Positions 18,124 to 27,626 of a stretch of 64,000 nucleotides of DNA are shown here, piece after piece. Under the pieces are notes generated by a model. That model had not been told where the DNA came from. It saw only the letters and a program-made list of their open reading frames with translations, and did no database searches. A program made the position numbers and the translations under genes. How positions within the stretch are numbered: position 1 is the first letter of the stretch; every line of letters begins with the position of its first letter. This DNA is from SZUA-430 sp040381215 (GTDB taxonomy: Bacteria; Pseudomonadota; Alphaproteobacteria; Micropepsales; Micropepsaceae), in the NCBI GenBank assembly GCA_040381215.1, contig JBEIHO010000005.1, positions 17,628-81,627 of the forward strand. The letters are read 5' to 3'.

Positions 18124-19965
18124 ATGGGGGATGTAGCGACCGACAGGCTCGGAACGCTCGCGCATGCGCTCGACAATGCCGGGCGCCTGAGCACCCATGA
18201 ACCCGCCCTCGCCATCGAACAGCTTCACGAAATTCTCAAGGTACAACCTGCCCATGCCGGGGCACGCGCCCTCCTGGCGCGCGTACACCGCAGCCTGGCC
18301 GATCAGTACACACTGGCCGGCGACGGGGAAAAAGCCGCTGCCGCATACGCGCAATCCATCCGCCACTCCGTGCATGATCCGGCGCTTCAGCAGGCAGCTG
18401 CCGCCCTCTGCCTCAATGACCTGCCGGTCGCAGAGCGCATCCTGCGCTCGCACCTCAAGCAAGCGCCAACCGATGTCGCAGCCATCAGGATGCTCGCCGA
18501 GATCGGCGCAAGATTGGGCCGACACCGCGACGCCGAGAACCTTCTCTCACGCGCCATCGAACTCGCCCCCGACTTCGAAGCGGCACGCCACAACCTCGCC
18601 ATCATCCTGTTCCGGCAGCAGAAACTCGAAGAGGCACGCTGCCAGATCGACTGGCTCCTTGACCGAGACCCGCAGAATATCCAGTACCGGAACTTGAAAG
18701 CGGCGACCCTCGCCCGTCTGGGCGAATACGCACAAGCCATTCCCCTGTACCGGCAACTCGCGCGAGAGATCCCGACCGACGCCAGGATATGGCTGGGCCT
18801 CGGCCACTCGCTCCGTTCCGCCGGCCAGAACGACGAATGCATCGCCGCCTATCGGCGCTGCATCGAGGCAAGGCCTGCTTTTGGCGAGGCCTGGTGGAGC
18901 CTGGCAAACCTCAAGACCTTCCGCTTCGGCACTGCCGACACCGACACCATGGATCGCCTGCTTGCCTCGGCGACACTGACCGACGACGACCGGCTGCACC
19001 TGCACTTCGCCCTCGGCAAGGCCTGCGAGGACGAAGCGTCATACGGCACCGCCTTCTCGCATTACGACCAGGGCAACCAGATCCGTCGCAAGCAGACCAA
19101 CTACAGCGCCGACGAGACGTCGTCCCATGTCGCACGCTCACGCGCCTTGTTCACGCCCGCGTTTTTTGCAGCGCGCAAGGACCAGGGCCACGACGACCCG
19201 GCACCGATTTTCATCGTGGGACTTCCCCGTTCGGGATCGACCCTGATCGAGCAGATCCTGTCCAGCCACAGCCTCGTCGAAGGCACCATGGAGTTGCCGG
19301 ACATAAGCCATCTGGCACGACGCATCGGCGACCAGAAAAAGAAGTCGGATCCATCGAAATACCCGGACGGCCTCGAAGGCCTCGATCCTGCAGCGCTGCG
19401 CGCGCTCGGTCAGGAATACATCGAGCGAACGCGCATCCAGCGCAAGACGGACAAGCCGTTCTTCATCGACAAGATGCCGAACAATTTCGCCCATGTCGGC
19501 ATGATCCACTTGATCCTGCCCAGGGCCCGGATCATCGACGCCAGGCGCCATCCGCTTGCGACGTGCCTGTCGGCCTTCAAGCAGCATTTCGCGCGCGGCC
19601 AGACATTCTCCTACAGCCTGACAGATCTCGGTCGCTATTACGCCGACTATGTCGAACTGATGGCTCACATGGACAGCGTGCTTCCTGGCCGCGTTCATCG
19701 GGTCCATTACGAAGCCTTGGTCGCCGACTTCGAGAACGGCGTCCGCAGGCTCCTCGACCACTGCGGCCTCGCCTTCGAGGACGCTTGCTTGTCGTTCCAC
19801 ACGAATACGCGCGCCGTACGCACCGCGAGCTCGGAACAAGTGCGCAGGCCCCTGTACCGTGACGCCGTGGATCACTGGAAACATTTCGACGCCTGGCTCC
19901 AGCCGCTCAAGGAAGCGCTGGGACCGGCTCTAGACGCGTACCCCGCGGCATCGGCCGCGGCATGA
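18124..19965 (+). CDS. TPR-repeat sulfotransferase family protein
   Basis: This 613-residue protein has tetratricopeptide repeats over about residues 1-300. A sulfotransferase domain follows, whose PAPS-binding loop is visible in PIFIVGLPRSGSTLIEQIL (about residue 361-379). A later segment resembling the 3'-phosphate-binding region lies near DARRHPLATCLSAFKQ. It would transfer sulfate from PAPS to an unknown acceptor, or simply bind a protein partner. The start has an AGGAGG site. Its TGA overlaps an ATG at 19962 and the receptor gene begins 39 bases later, so the two are probably co-expressed. This pairing with TonB receptors is frequent in sphingomonad-like bacteria. Confidence 0.88.
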   Translation: MGDVATDRLGTLAHALDNAGRLSTHEPALAIEQLHEILKVQPAHAGARALLARVHRSLADQYTLAGDGEKAAAAYAQSIRHSVHDPALQQAAAALCLNDLPVAERILRSHLKQAPTDVAAIRMLAEIGARLGRHRDAENLLSRAIELAPDFEAARHNLAIILFRQQKLEEARCQIDWLLDRDPQNIQYRNLKAATLARLGEYAQAIPLYRQLAREIPTDARIWLGLGHSLRSAGQNDECIAAYRRCIEARPAFGEAWWSLANLKTFRFGTADTDTMDRLLASATLTDDDRLHLHFALGKACEDEASYGTAFSHYDQGNQIRRKQTNYSADETSSHVARSRALFTPAFFAARKDQGHDDPAPIFIVGLPRSGSTLIEQILSSHSLVEGTMELPDISHLARRIGDQKKKSDPSKYPDGLEGLDPAALRALGQEYIERTRIQRKTDKPFFIDKMPNNFAHVGMIHLILPRARIIDARRHPLATCLSAFKQHFARGQTFSYSLTDLGRYYADYVELMAHMDSVLPGRVHRVHYEALVADFENGVRRLLDHCGLAFEDACLSFHTNTRAVRTASSEQVRRPLYRDAVDHWKHFDAWLQPLKEALGPALDAYPAASAAA

Positions 19966-20003
19966 ACTTGATAGGTCCAAACTTTGCAAGGGGAGTGAAT
20001 AGA

Positions 20004-22355
20004 ATGAGACAACAGATCAGGTCCGGGCGTTCGCGCTCGGCCAGGCTTGCCGGCTTCCTGCTGGCAACCACCGCCATCAGCGGCGCGATGCCCGCGCTGG
20101 CCCAGGACGCGGCGAAGAAAGAGGAAGCAAAAGGAACCGTCGAGAAGATCACGGTGACATCCCAGAAGCGTGCGCAGCAGCTTCAGGAAGTGCCGGCATC
20201 TGTCCAGGCGATCAGCACGAAGAAGATCGAAGAACTGCAGATCACCGACATCAACGACTACAGCAAGCACCTGCCCAACGTGACGATCCAGCCCTCGAGC
20301 CCGGGCTTCGTCGGCATCTACATGCGCGGTGTCGCCAGCGGCGAAAACCGCAACCACTCGGGCCCCTCGCCCAGCGTCGGCATGTATCTCGACGAAATCC
20401 CGATCACCACGATCCAGGGCGCGCTTGACGTCCACGTCTACGACATCGCCCGCGTCGAATCGCTCGCAGGTCCGCAAGGCACGCTCTACGGCGCCAACTC
20501 GCAGGCCGGCACGATCCGCATCATCACGAACAAGCCGGACACGGTGGAAACCTACGGCAGCGCGACGTTCGAGGTGAATGCCGTCGACCACGGCGGCATC
20601 GGCTCCAGCGCCGAGGGCTTCGTGAACGTTCCCCTCTCGGACAAGGCCGCAGTCCGCATCGTGGGCTGGGCACAGCATGACGCGGGCTATATCGACAACG
20701 TCTTCGGCACGCGGCTCTATCCGACGTCAGGCGTGCTGGACAACAACGCTGACCGCGCGAAGGACGACTACAACACCGTCGATACCTACGGCGCCCGCGC
20801 GGCACTGAAGATCGACCTCGACGATAACTGGACACTGACACCCGTGATCAGCGCCCAGGACCAGAAGAGCGAGGGTATCTTCGCCTTCTCGCCGTCGATT
20901 GGCGACCTCAAGGTAACGCACTGGTTCCCCGAGAACTCCCACGACCGCTGGGTTCTCGCGGCAATGACGGTCGAAGGCAAGCTCAGCAATCTCGACGTGA
21001 CGCTGGCCGGCGGTCACCTGAACCGCACGGTGGAATCGAACTCGGACTACGCCGACTACGGCTTCTTCTATGACACGGTCGTGGGTTACGGAAACTACTT
21101 CAACAGCAACGGCAATCCCGGAGCGCCTGTCGCCATCAACCCCGCCCAGTACATCCAGGCGCGCGACGGCTACAACAAGGACAGCATCGAATTGCGCGTG
21201 GCCACGCCCGCTGAGAATGCGCTACGCTTCATCGGCGGCGTCTTCTACCAGCGCCAGGAGCACGAAATCTTCCAGCGCTACCGCCTCGACGGGTTCTTCG
21301 ACGGATACGACATTCCTGGCCTTCCGGACACGATCTGGCTGACCTCCCAGCTGCGCATCGACATCGATCGGGCGATCTTTGGCGAGGTGTCCTATGACCT
21401 CACGGACAAGCTGACCGCAACAGCCGGTCTGCGACTGTTCGAATCCGAGAACTCCCTCGAGGGCTTCTTCGGGTTCTCGTCGAACTTCGCAACAGACTAT
21501 GGCATTCCCACACTCGGCGAAGGTTCGTGCTTCGCGCCGGCGACAACGGCGAGCGCACCCTGTACGAACCTGAACAAGCTGACCAAGGAAAACGGCAACA
21601 CCCGCCGCGTGAATCTTGCGTACGAGATTGACGACAAGCGCATGGTCTACGCCACCTACTCGACCGGCTATCGTCCGGGCGGCGTGAACCGTCGTGGCAG
21701 CCTGCCGCCCTATGACTCCGACTACCTCACCAACTATGAGGTCGGCTGGAAGACGATGCTGGCGAATGACACGCTGCGCTTCAACGGCGCCCTGTTCTGG
21801 GAGGAATGGGAGAACTTCCAGTTCTCGTTCCTCGGCCTCAACGGCTTGACGCAGATCCAGAACGCCGGCCAGGCCACCATCAAGGGCATCGAGGCCGACA
21901 TCGAGTGGCGCCCCATCCAGAACCTGTCCATCTCGGCTGGTGCCACGCTGCTCGACACCGAGTTCTCGGGTGGACCCGGCTTCCCGCCGGCAACATCCGA
22001 ACTCCCCGTCACACCCAAGTTCAAGGGCAGCCTGACGGCAAGGTACGAGTACAACCTGTTCAACAACGAGTCATTCGTGCAGGGAACGGTCGTCCACTCG
22101 TCTGAGTCCAGCATCGATCTGCGCGCAGCCGACGATGCCGTGATCGGCAAGCTGCCGTCCTACACGCTGGTCGACCTGTCGACCGGCATGACCCTCGACA
22201 GCTTGAACCTGGTCCTCTACGTATCGAATGCCTTTGACGAACGCGCCCTTGTGGGCCGTTACACGCAGTGTGCGATCAGCGTCTGCGGTGGCATGCAGTA
22301 CGACACGCCCATGCAGCCCCGCACGATCGGCATCAAGGCGACGCACGCCTTCTAG
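20004..22355 (+). CDS. TonB-dependent receptor
   Basis: This outer-membrane receptor of 783 residues has a signal peptide (ending near PALAQD) and a plug domain starting at EKITVTSQKRAQQLQEVPAS. A 22-strand barrel follows, ending in the C-terminal Phe of KATHAF. It would import a large ligand using TonB energy; ligand unknown. The start at ATG 20004 is chosen because a strong AAGGGGAG site precedes it and the signal peptide then begins at residue 1. An in-frame ATG at 19962 overlaps the sulfotransferase stop and is less likely. It is followed by a strong terminator. Confidence 0.95.
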   Translation: MRQQIRSGRSRSARLAGFLLATTAISGAMPALAQDAAKKEEAKGTVEKITVTSQKRAQQLQEVPASVQAISTKKIEELQITDINDYSKHLPNVTIQPSSPGFVGIYMRGVASGENRNHSGPSPSVGMYLDEIPITTIQGALDVHVYDIARVESLAGPQGTLYGANSQAGTIRIITNKPDTVETYGSATFEVNAVDHGGIGSSAEGFVNVPLSDKAAVRIVGWAQHDAGYIDNVFGTRLYPTSGVLDNNADRAKDDYNTVDTYGARAALKIDLDDNWTLTPVISAQDQKSEGIFAFSPSIGDLKVTHWFPENSHDRWVLAAMTVEGKLSNLDVTLAGGHLNRTVESNSDYADYGFFYDTVVGYGNYFNSNGNPGAPVAINPAQYIQARDGYNKDSIELRVATPAENALRFIGGVFYQRQEHEIFQRYRLDGFFDGYDIPGLPDTIWLTSQLRIDIDRAIFGEVSYDLTDKLTATAGLRLFESENSLEGFFGFSSNFATDYGIPTLGEGSCFAPATTASAPCTNLNKLTKENGNTRRVNLAYEIDDKRMVYATYSTGYRPGGVNRRGSLPPYDSDYLTNYEVGWKTMLANDTLRFNGALFWEEWENFQFSFLGLNGLTQIQNAGQATIKGIEADIEWRPIQNLSISAGATLLDTEFSGGPGFPPATSELPVTPKFKGSLTARYEYNLFNNESFVQGTVVHSSESSIDLRAADDAVIGKLPSYTLVDLSTGMTLDSLNLVLYVSNAFDERALVGRYTQCAISVCGGMQYDTPMQPRTIGIKATHAF

Positions 22356-22378
22356 ACGATTGCAGCGACAAGCTTGAG

Positions 22379-22411
22379 AAGGCGCCGGGGTTAAAACCCG
22401 GCGCCTTTTTT
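22379..22411 (+). terminator. intrinsic terminator after the TonB receptor
   Basis: A perfect 9-base stem, GGCGCCGGG (22381-22389) with CCCGGCGCC (22397-22405), has a 7-base loop and a run of six T directly after it. Two flanking A-T pairs extend the stem. It lies 24 bases past the receptor stop and between convergent genes. It should end transcription on the plus strand; the minus-strand side has only a weak T run. Confidence 0.92.
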
Positions 22412-22437
22412 CATGGGCCCGGGCTCGACCACGCACC

Positions 22438-24222
22438 TCAGCCCAAGGCGTCGGTATCCGAAGGTGCAGTGCTTTGAGCCTCATGCTTTGGCCGCGGCAC
22501 ACCCGGCCGCCCCGACAACCAGGAAAAGATGCTGTCGAAGACGGCCTCACTCGGATAAAGCCCCATGCCCGCAACGACATGAAGGGCGGCCGTTGGATGA
22601 TCTTTAAAGTCCCTGATGCTGTCCGAGCAGGGAACCACCGAATTTTCCTCGCCGTGCCAGACCGCGATCGGCACCCGCAACGCCGCCGGATCCGAGCGCG
22701 TATTGCGCCCGAACAGGGCAAGCTCCGACGCAAGACCCGCACTGGTGCGCTCCAGCGCCTCGAAAATCGTCGCGTTCAGGTAAGCCGAAAAGACAGGATC
22801 TGCGATCCGATCAGCATCAGAACGCGATTTTTCCTGGAGATAGCTGAGGACGGACCGAATGACCGGCACGCGCAGCCCCCGACGCAGCATTTCCGCGACC
22901 ATCGGGATCATCCAGGGCTGGCTGTGGAACACGGCTAACCCCTTGCGGTTTTCGCCATTGGTCGCCGCCCAGCCCAGGTTGGGTCCATGCAATGCCAGCC
23001 TCAGGACGTCGCGGCCCAGCTGCGCAGCCGTCGCAACCGCAAACCCGCCACCATACCCATCACCGAACAACGCCACGCGGCGCAGGCCAAGCTTCGTGCG
23101 CAACTGGTCGGCATCGGCCGCAATGCCTTCAAACGTGTAATCGGCGCGCGGATCCGACTGCCCGTAGCCCGGCCTCTCGAAGGCGATGACACGAACCCCG
23201 TGGCGCGACACGGCTGCAGCCGCAGCCGGTGGCAGCATGCTCGCGGCCAGACCAAAGTGGAAATAGATGACGGGCAGGCCTCCCGCAGGACCATATTCCC
23301 GGTAGCACAGGAGCCTGCCGTCATTGAGAGTGACCAGGCGCCGGGGCGGCACCCCCGGCAAGGCAAGGGACGCCCCTTTCTGAAGCTGCACGGGGAACGC
23401 AGACGCATTGCTCAGCAAGCGAAGCAGGTCGGCCTGCCTGCGCGTTCCGGTCTTGGCGAAGATGTTTTTCAGATGCCATCGCGCCGTGCTGGGCGTCATC
23501 CCGAGTTCTGTTCCGGCATCAGCCACCCGCAATCCCTGCACCAGCTTGGCCGCAAGCCGTGCCTCCGCGGTGGTGAGGCCAAAACTTCGGTTGGCCAGGT
23601 TGCCGGCCGTTTGCGCATCCTTGGCAGACAACAGAACGACCGCATAAACGGTCTCCGTCCACACAGGCCCCAACCCGAGGGCCGCAACAAGCCCATCAGG
23701 AAATGCCGCGCGGGGAACCACGACGCCAAAACAGGCTGACTTCTCGTCCACCGTCTCCAGCGTGAAGGGCGCAAGCCCGGCATCTGCCGACGAGAGCCCT
23801 CCACGAAACGCAGCCGTGAAGACCTTGGCGGCTGCCGTATGGAACTGCAGGGGAAGGCCAGGCGTGACCGGAGCCTGCAGGAAGGGCTGGAGCCGATCAG
23901 CCACACGGCCGCAACGGCCTCGCACGGCACCCTCGGATGAAAGCAAGACGGCATCCCAGGGGCCGTCGCCCGGCTGCCGGTCCTGTCGTCCGGCATTCAG
24001 CCGATCGATCATCGCACAGGCACGCGCCGCGTGGCCGATGATGGTTTGCGCTTGAGCGTCGCGCGTCGGATCCAGCGGCATGCCAATGGCCTCGACCGCG
24101 GCGGCAATGTCGTTCCACTGCGCGGGATTTTCCGCGTAGGCATACAAGGCTTCCACCAGCGCCAGCATGGTGGCAGCAGAGACGCCCGATTTTTCTTGAT
24201 CAGGCGCCTTCACTGCAGGCAC
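22438..24222 (-). CDS. LuxR-type regulator fused to a degenerate alpha/beta-hydrolase fold
   Basis: This 594-residue protein has three parts: an N-terminal region of about 200 residues with no clear match, a LuxR-type helix-turn-helix (about 213-272, with LTTAEARLAAKLVQG and STARWHLKNIFAKTGTRRQ), and a C-terminal alpha/beta-hydrolase fold (about 300-570). In the hydrolase part the nucleophile elbow is G-D-G-Y-G-G at 387-392, so Gly389 replaces the expected Ser or Asp. The acid position is Asn527 in HGEENSVVP. The region where the catalytic His should be reads GMGLYP (552-557). The domain therefore looks non-catalytic and may bind a ligand that controls the HTH. It lies downstream of the VOC and MFS genes on the same strand. 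Confidence 0.85.
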   Translation of the reverse strand: MPAVKAPDQEKSGVSAATMLALVEALYAYAENPAQWNDIAAAVEAIGMPLDPTRDAQAQTIIGHAARACAMIDRLNAGRQDRQPGDGPWDAVLLSSEGAVRGRCGRVADRLQPFLQAPVTPGLPLQFHTAAAKVFTAAFRGGLSSADAGLAPFTLETVDEKSACFGVVVPRAAFPDGLVAALGLGPVWTETVYAVVLLSAKDAQTAGNLANRSFGLTTAEARLAAKLVQGLRVADAGTELGMTPSTARWHLKNIFAKTGTRRQADLLRLLSNASAFPVQLQKGASLALPGVPPRRLVTLNDGRLLCYREYGPAGGLPVIYFHFGLAASMLPPAAAAAVSRHGVRVIAFERPGYGQSDPRADYTFEGIAADADQLRTKLGLRRVALFGDGYGGGFAVATAAQLGRDVLRLALHGPNLGWAATNGENRKGLAVFHSQPWMIPMVAEMLRRGLRVPVIRSVLSYLQEKSRSDADRIADPVFSAYLNATIFEALERTSAGLASELALFGRNTRSDPAALRVPIAVWHGEENSVVPCSDSIRDFKDHPTAALHVVAGMGLYPSEAVFDSIFSWLSGRPGVPRPKHEAQSTAPSDTDALG

Positions 24223-24273
24223 CCCGCAACGGCACGAACGACAAAATCATCCTCCGGAATGGCTACCCCTTGC

Positions 24274-24813
24274 TTACTGTGCCGCCGCCCTGAATTCGCT
24301 CGCCTTGTGCATCACGATCGATTTCGGAGGCAGCGACCGGGCCACGTCATTCGACGTGACAGCCTTGAGAGCCGTCTGTCGATCCTCATCGGTGAACACG
24401 CCGGTAGTCACGCAATACTCGACAAGCGTGCCGTTCGGATCCCGTGTGTAGACCGAATGACACCAATTATGGTCGATCCCCATGACATCGAACCCACCCG
24501 CCAGCCACATGTCCCGCTTCTCGCGAAGATGTTCAAGCGTGGGCGAATGGAACGAGATGTGGTTGACCCACTCCGGCAATCCCATGGCCGACGACAATCC
24601 TGTGTCTTGCAGATGGGCGAAGGCGTCCCCGTGCAACTCCCAGAAGGCGATGAACCTGTCGGGTTCGATCTCATAGAAGAAATGCTTGGCAAACCCTCCT
24701 GCCGGCGTTGGCGCGACTTCGACTTTTCTCAAGTCGAAGCCCATCACTTCGCGATAGAAGCGATCGATCGCCTTCATGTCACGCGTGACGACGGCAAGAT
24801 GATGATAGGCCAT
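24274..24813 (-). CDS. VOC-family (extradiol dioxygenase-like) protein
   Basis: This 179-residue protein has the vicinal oxygen chelate fold of catechol 2,3-dioxygenases and glyoxalases. Likely metal ligands are a His near the N-terminus (YHHLAVV), a His in VNHISFH and a Glu in GTLVEYCV. It is a single-unit protein, about half the size of type I extradiol dioxygenases. It probably acts on an aromatic or oxo substrate together with neighbours in a minus-strand cluster with the MFS carrier (52-base gap) and the LuxR/hydrolase regulator (51-base gap). The substrate is not known. Confidence 0.82.
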   Translation of the reverse strand: MAYHHLAVVTRDMKAIDRFYREVMGFDLRKVEVAPTPAGGFAKHFFYEIEPDRFIAFWELHGDAFAHLQDTGLSSAMGLPEWVNHISFHSPTLEHLREKRDMWLAGGFDVMGIDHNWCHSVYTRDPNGTLVEYCVTTGVFTDEDRQTALKAVTSNDVARSLPPKSIVMHKASEFRAAAQ

Positions 24814-24865
24814 GGCCGAACCCTCCGGGCAGAGATGTCATGCTAGGTCACGGCGCGATACGCGT

Positions 24866-26062
24866 CTACCCGCCGCCGGCACCAAGGCCACGACCATTCC
24901 ATAGGCGCCCCAGCACGAGCGCGGCGAGCAATGCCGCCCCGCTGCATACGGACATCAAGAGGTATCCTGAAGCACCAAACGCCGCAAAAAGATGTCCCGA
25001 GGCAAACTGCGCCACGGCCATGAAGATGCCTACCGTTACGGCAGAGTAGATACTCTGCGCCGTACCCACCAAATGAGGGGGGACGGCACGCGCAATGAAA
25101 TGCATGGCACCCAGATGGGCAGCACCAAACGTGCCGGCATGCAGCAATTGCAGGGGGGCCAGTGCAGCCAGCGGTGGCGACAGGGCAAGAATGGTCCAGC
25201 GCACCAGGCCCGAGGCCGAGCCAATAACCAGAAGCCGCACAGGGCCAAGTCGACCTACCACCCGGTTTGAAAACGAGAACAGGACGATTTCAGCCAGGAC
25301 ACCAAGCCCCCAAAGCAGGCCGATCACATCGGCGCTGTAACCTTGCGCCTTCCAGTTGAGCGTGCCGAAACCGTAGTAAAAGGCATGGCAGGCCTGCGCG
25401 AGACCCGCCGCGAACAGGAACGCGATGAACGCCGGCTGTCGCACCAGGGACACAGCATCCTGCCAAACCATCCCCCGGTGCATCGGTTGCGCGGTCGCCT
25501 CTTCACGCGGAAGCACCAGCGAGGCCAGAAGCGCGAAGACGGCGGACCCGATGAGCAGCGGAAGGAACTCGTCAATGCCATGCGCAGCCAGATAGAGCCC
25601 GCTGCCGAAATTCATGACGATGAAGGCAGCAGACCCGAATGACCGCACGCGCCCGTAGTCGAAACGCTTGGACAACGCCGTCTTGAGCGTCACGCCCTCG
25701 AGGAGGGGCCCGACAGCCGAGAACGACACGCTGGCCGTAAGCGAGAAAAGGACGACAAACGCAATCCCGGGCAGGGCTGCATACCCGACATAGGAAACAA
25801 GCGCCGCGCCCATGAGCAGGATGACCGCTTGCCGTCGCGCGGCCATCGCATCGGCCGCAAATCCAAGCAGCGGCCCGGTCACAACCCGCACGAACCCCAT
25901 GACCATCATCAGCAGGCCGATCGCTTCGGGCGACAAGCCCCGGCTCTCAAGCCACGCAGGGAAAAAGGGAAGGTGCACCCCGCCGATGAAATTGATCCCC
26001 ATGTAGAACGGGATGAACCGTGCAGCCGACGGGTGCAGTGCCTTTATGCGAGGAAGTTTCAT
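24866..26062 (-). CDS. MFS transporter, HcaT/phenylpropionate-permease-like
   Basis: This protein of about 398 residues has about 12 transmembrane segments. The N-terminal region (FIPFYMGINFIGGVHLPFF) looks like the MFS_1-like/HcaT branch that takes up aromatic acids. The start at ATG 26062 is preferred to a TTG 33 bases upstream. It is placed between the DUF6285/phosphotransferase genes and the VOC gene, all on the minus strand. It probably imports the substrate of this accessory cluster, but the substrate is unknown. Confidence 0.85.
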   Translation of the reverse strand: MKLPRIKALHPSAARFIPFYMGINFIGGVHLPFFPAWLESRGLSPEAIGLLMMVMGFVRVVTGPLLGFAADAMAARRQAVILLMGAALVSYVGYAALPGIAFVVLFSLTASVSFSAVGPLLEGVTLKTALSKRFDYGRVRSFGSAAFIVMNFGSGLYLAAHGIDEFLPLLIGSAVFALLASLVLPREEATAQPMHRGMVWQDAVSLVRQPAFIAFLFAAGLAQACHAFYYGFGTLNWKAQGYSADVIGLLWGLGVLAEIVLFSFSNRVVGRLGPVRLLVIGSASGLVRWTILALSPPLAALAPLQLLHAGTFGAAHLGAMHFIARAVPPHLVGTAQSIYSAVTVGIFMAVAQFASGHLFAAFGASGYLLMSVCSGAALLAALVLGRLWNGRGLGAGGG

Positions 26063-26152
26063 GAAGTGCTCAAGACCGACGGCCGCAAGCGACAAGTCTA
26101 GAGGGCGCCAGCCCCTTGCCGCACTATCCGTTTCGTCGCAAGCCGCGGGTTT

Positions 26153-26587
26153 CTACATGGCAGGCAGGACCACCTGCCGTCTCGCAGCCCACCCCTGCAT
26201 CATCCGGACGATGCGATGATCGAGCGCACGATCGCCGGCAACCTCAGCCGCGACATGCAGGTCGATCAGCAACCGCTTGAGCGCCGTATTGCTGGCATCC
26301 AGGACCGACACCGTCAGGTCGCGATCCTCGCCTGACGCTGCCGTGCGCAACGCCGTCGACAACGGCTGCGGCATCTGCGCCGCAACATCCGCGAAGAGTT
26401 GCCGCATGTCATCATTCTCGGCCTTGCGTATGGCCGCAGCACGATTGAACTCCTGGGCAACCATCAACAGGAGCACCCCCGTTGTGGTCGCCGAGCCCTG
26501 CCCGTAGCCAGGCGGCAAGGCTGGCCCCATTTCCATCGCAATCTTGGCAAAGGCATGATTGAGGACCAGTTCCGGTGACGGCTTCAT
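26153..26587 (-). CDS. DUF6285 protein
   Basis: This 144-residue helical protein matches the DUF6285 type, which is typically found next to a phosphotransferase-family gene and acyl-CoA genes. Its ATG overlaps the phosphotransferase stop (ATGA), confirming the pairing. No catalytic motif is visible. A role as a partner subunit or stabiliser of the kinase-like protein is inference from the conserved gene pair. Confidence 0.72.
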   Translation of the reverse strand: MKPSPELVLNHAFAKIAMEMGPALPPGYGQGSATTTGVLLLMVAQEFNRAAAIRKAENDDMRQLFADVAAQMPQPLSTALRTAASGEDRDLTVSVLDASNTALKRLLIDLHVAAEVAGDRALDHRIVRMMQGWAARRQVVLPAM

Positions 26588-27612
26588 GACCGCGCTCCCT
26601 TGGCATCTGCAAGCAGGTCGGCAAGGCGCTTTGTGTGAAACGGCAGGCAGTAGAGACCCGAGAACGCCATGACCGGATCAACGTTGGTCCCCGCCTGGAA
26701 TTCCTTCGCGGACGAAATCCAGATGGCAAGCCCCTTCAGCGAGGCAAACAGGGTCCACCAGCCAAGCGCACGGGCATCGGCCACCAGGCCACTGCCGGCC
26801 TCCCAGATGGCAATCGCTTCCGCCCGCGGCAGCATCCCCCCCGGGTTATCCCGGTCCGATGACCACAACGGATCGAGCGCCCAGGCCAGATCCTCGAGCG
26901 GGTCGCCGATATGGGCCATCTCCCAGTCAAGGATAGCCCGGATCGTCCCCGTGGCGTCGAACAGGAAATTGCCAGTGCGATAGTCGCCATGAACAACAGC
27001 CAGTTTCTGTGCGGGCGGCGGTGGATTGGCACGAAGATAACGGATCACCGCGCGCGCGATGGGTTGCGGCTCCAGCTCATCTTCGTCGATGACCTTCTCC
27101 CACTTCGTCAGCTCCTCCTGCCACGCGCCATCCCCTGCCGGCATCGCCACATGCGCCGCCAGGGGCGACGCATGGGCATCCTGCGCGGCAATGCGGCCGA
27201 GGATCGTGAAAAACTGCTCGCCGATGCGCTGCCGATGCGGTCCGTAGGGATCGCCGGCAAGGATCGATCCCGCTGTGCATCCCTCGACCTCCTCCATCAC
27301 GAAGAAAGGCCGCTCGAGCCAGTCCGTTCCGCGCTCGAGGAACAGCGCACGCGGGACAGGCACGCCACTGTCCTGGAAGCTTTGATAGGCAGCAAACTCG
27401 ATCTCGCGCTCGGTCTCGATCAGCGTCGACACCGGGTCGCGCCGAAAGATGAGGCCACGCTCCTGGCCATCGCCCCGGCGGACACGAACCCGAAACGTCT
27501 CGCGACTGGCGCCGCCATGGATGCGCGAGAGCGCAACAATGGAAATGCGCTCCCCTGTCCCCCATTGGTGCGAGAGATACCGAAGGATACGCTGCTCGAT
27601 GTCCGCCATCAT
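26584..27612 (-). CDS. APH-family phosphotransferase-like protein
   Basis: This 342-residue protein has the aminoglycoside phosphotransferase/choline kinase fold. The Brenner catalytic loop is visible as VVHGDYRTGNFLFD and the metal-binding Asp as LDWEMAHIGDP. Such proteins near acyl-CoA genes are annotated as phosphotransferase family and resemble the kinase half of ACAD10/11, which acts on hydroxyacyl-CoA; an antibiotic-resistance role is not implied. The start is set at 27612 (tandem ATGATG), which leaves 14 bases to the upstream gene. A longer frame into that gene is rejected. It overlaps DUF6285 by 4 bases. Confidence 0.87.
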   Translation of the reverse strand: MMADIEQRILRYLSHQWGTGERISIVALSRIHGGASRETFRVRVRRGDGQERGLIFRRDPVSTLIETEREIEFAAYQSFQDSGVPVPRALFLERGTDWLERPFFVMEEVEGCTAGSILAGDPYGPHRQRIGEQFFTILGRIAAQDAHASPLAAHVAMPAGDGAWQEELTKWEKVIDEDELEPQPIARAVIRYLRANPPPPAQKLAVVHGDYRTGNFLFDATGTIRAILDWEMAHIGDPLEDLAWALDPLWSSDRDNPGGMLPRAEAIAIWEAGSGLVADARALGWWTLFASLKGLAIWISSAKEFQAGTNVDPVMAFSGLYCLPFHTKRLADLLADAKGARS

Positions 27613-27626
27613 CTTGTCACCAGATG

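Noticed and set aside
19962..20003. An earlier start for the TonB receptor at 19962
   Set aside because: It would put 14 residues before the signal peptide, and the ATG at 20004 has a much better ribosome-binding site.
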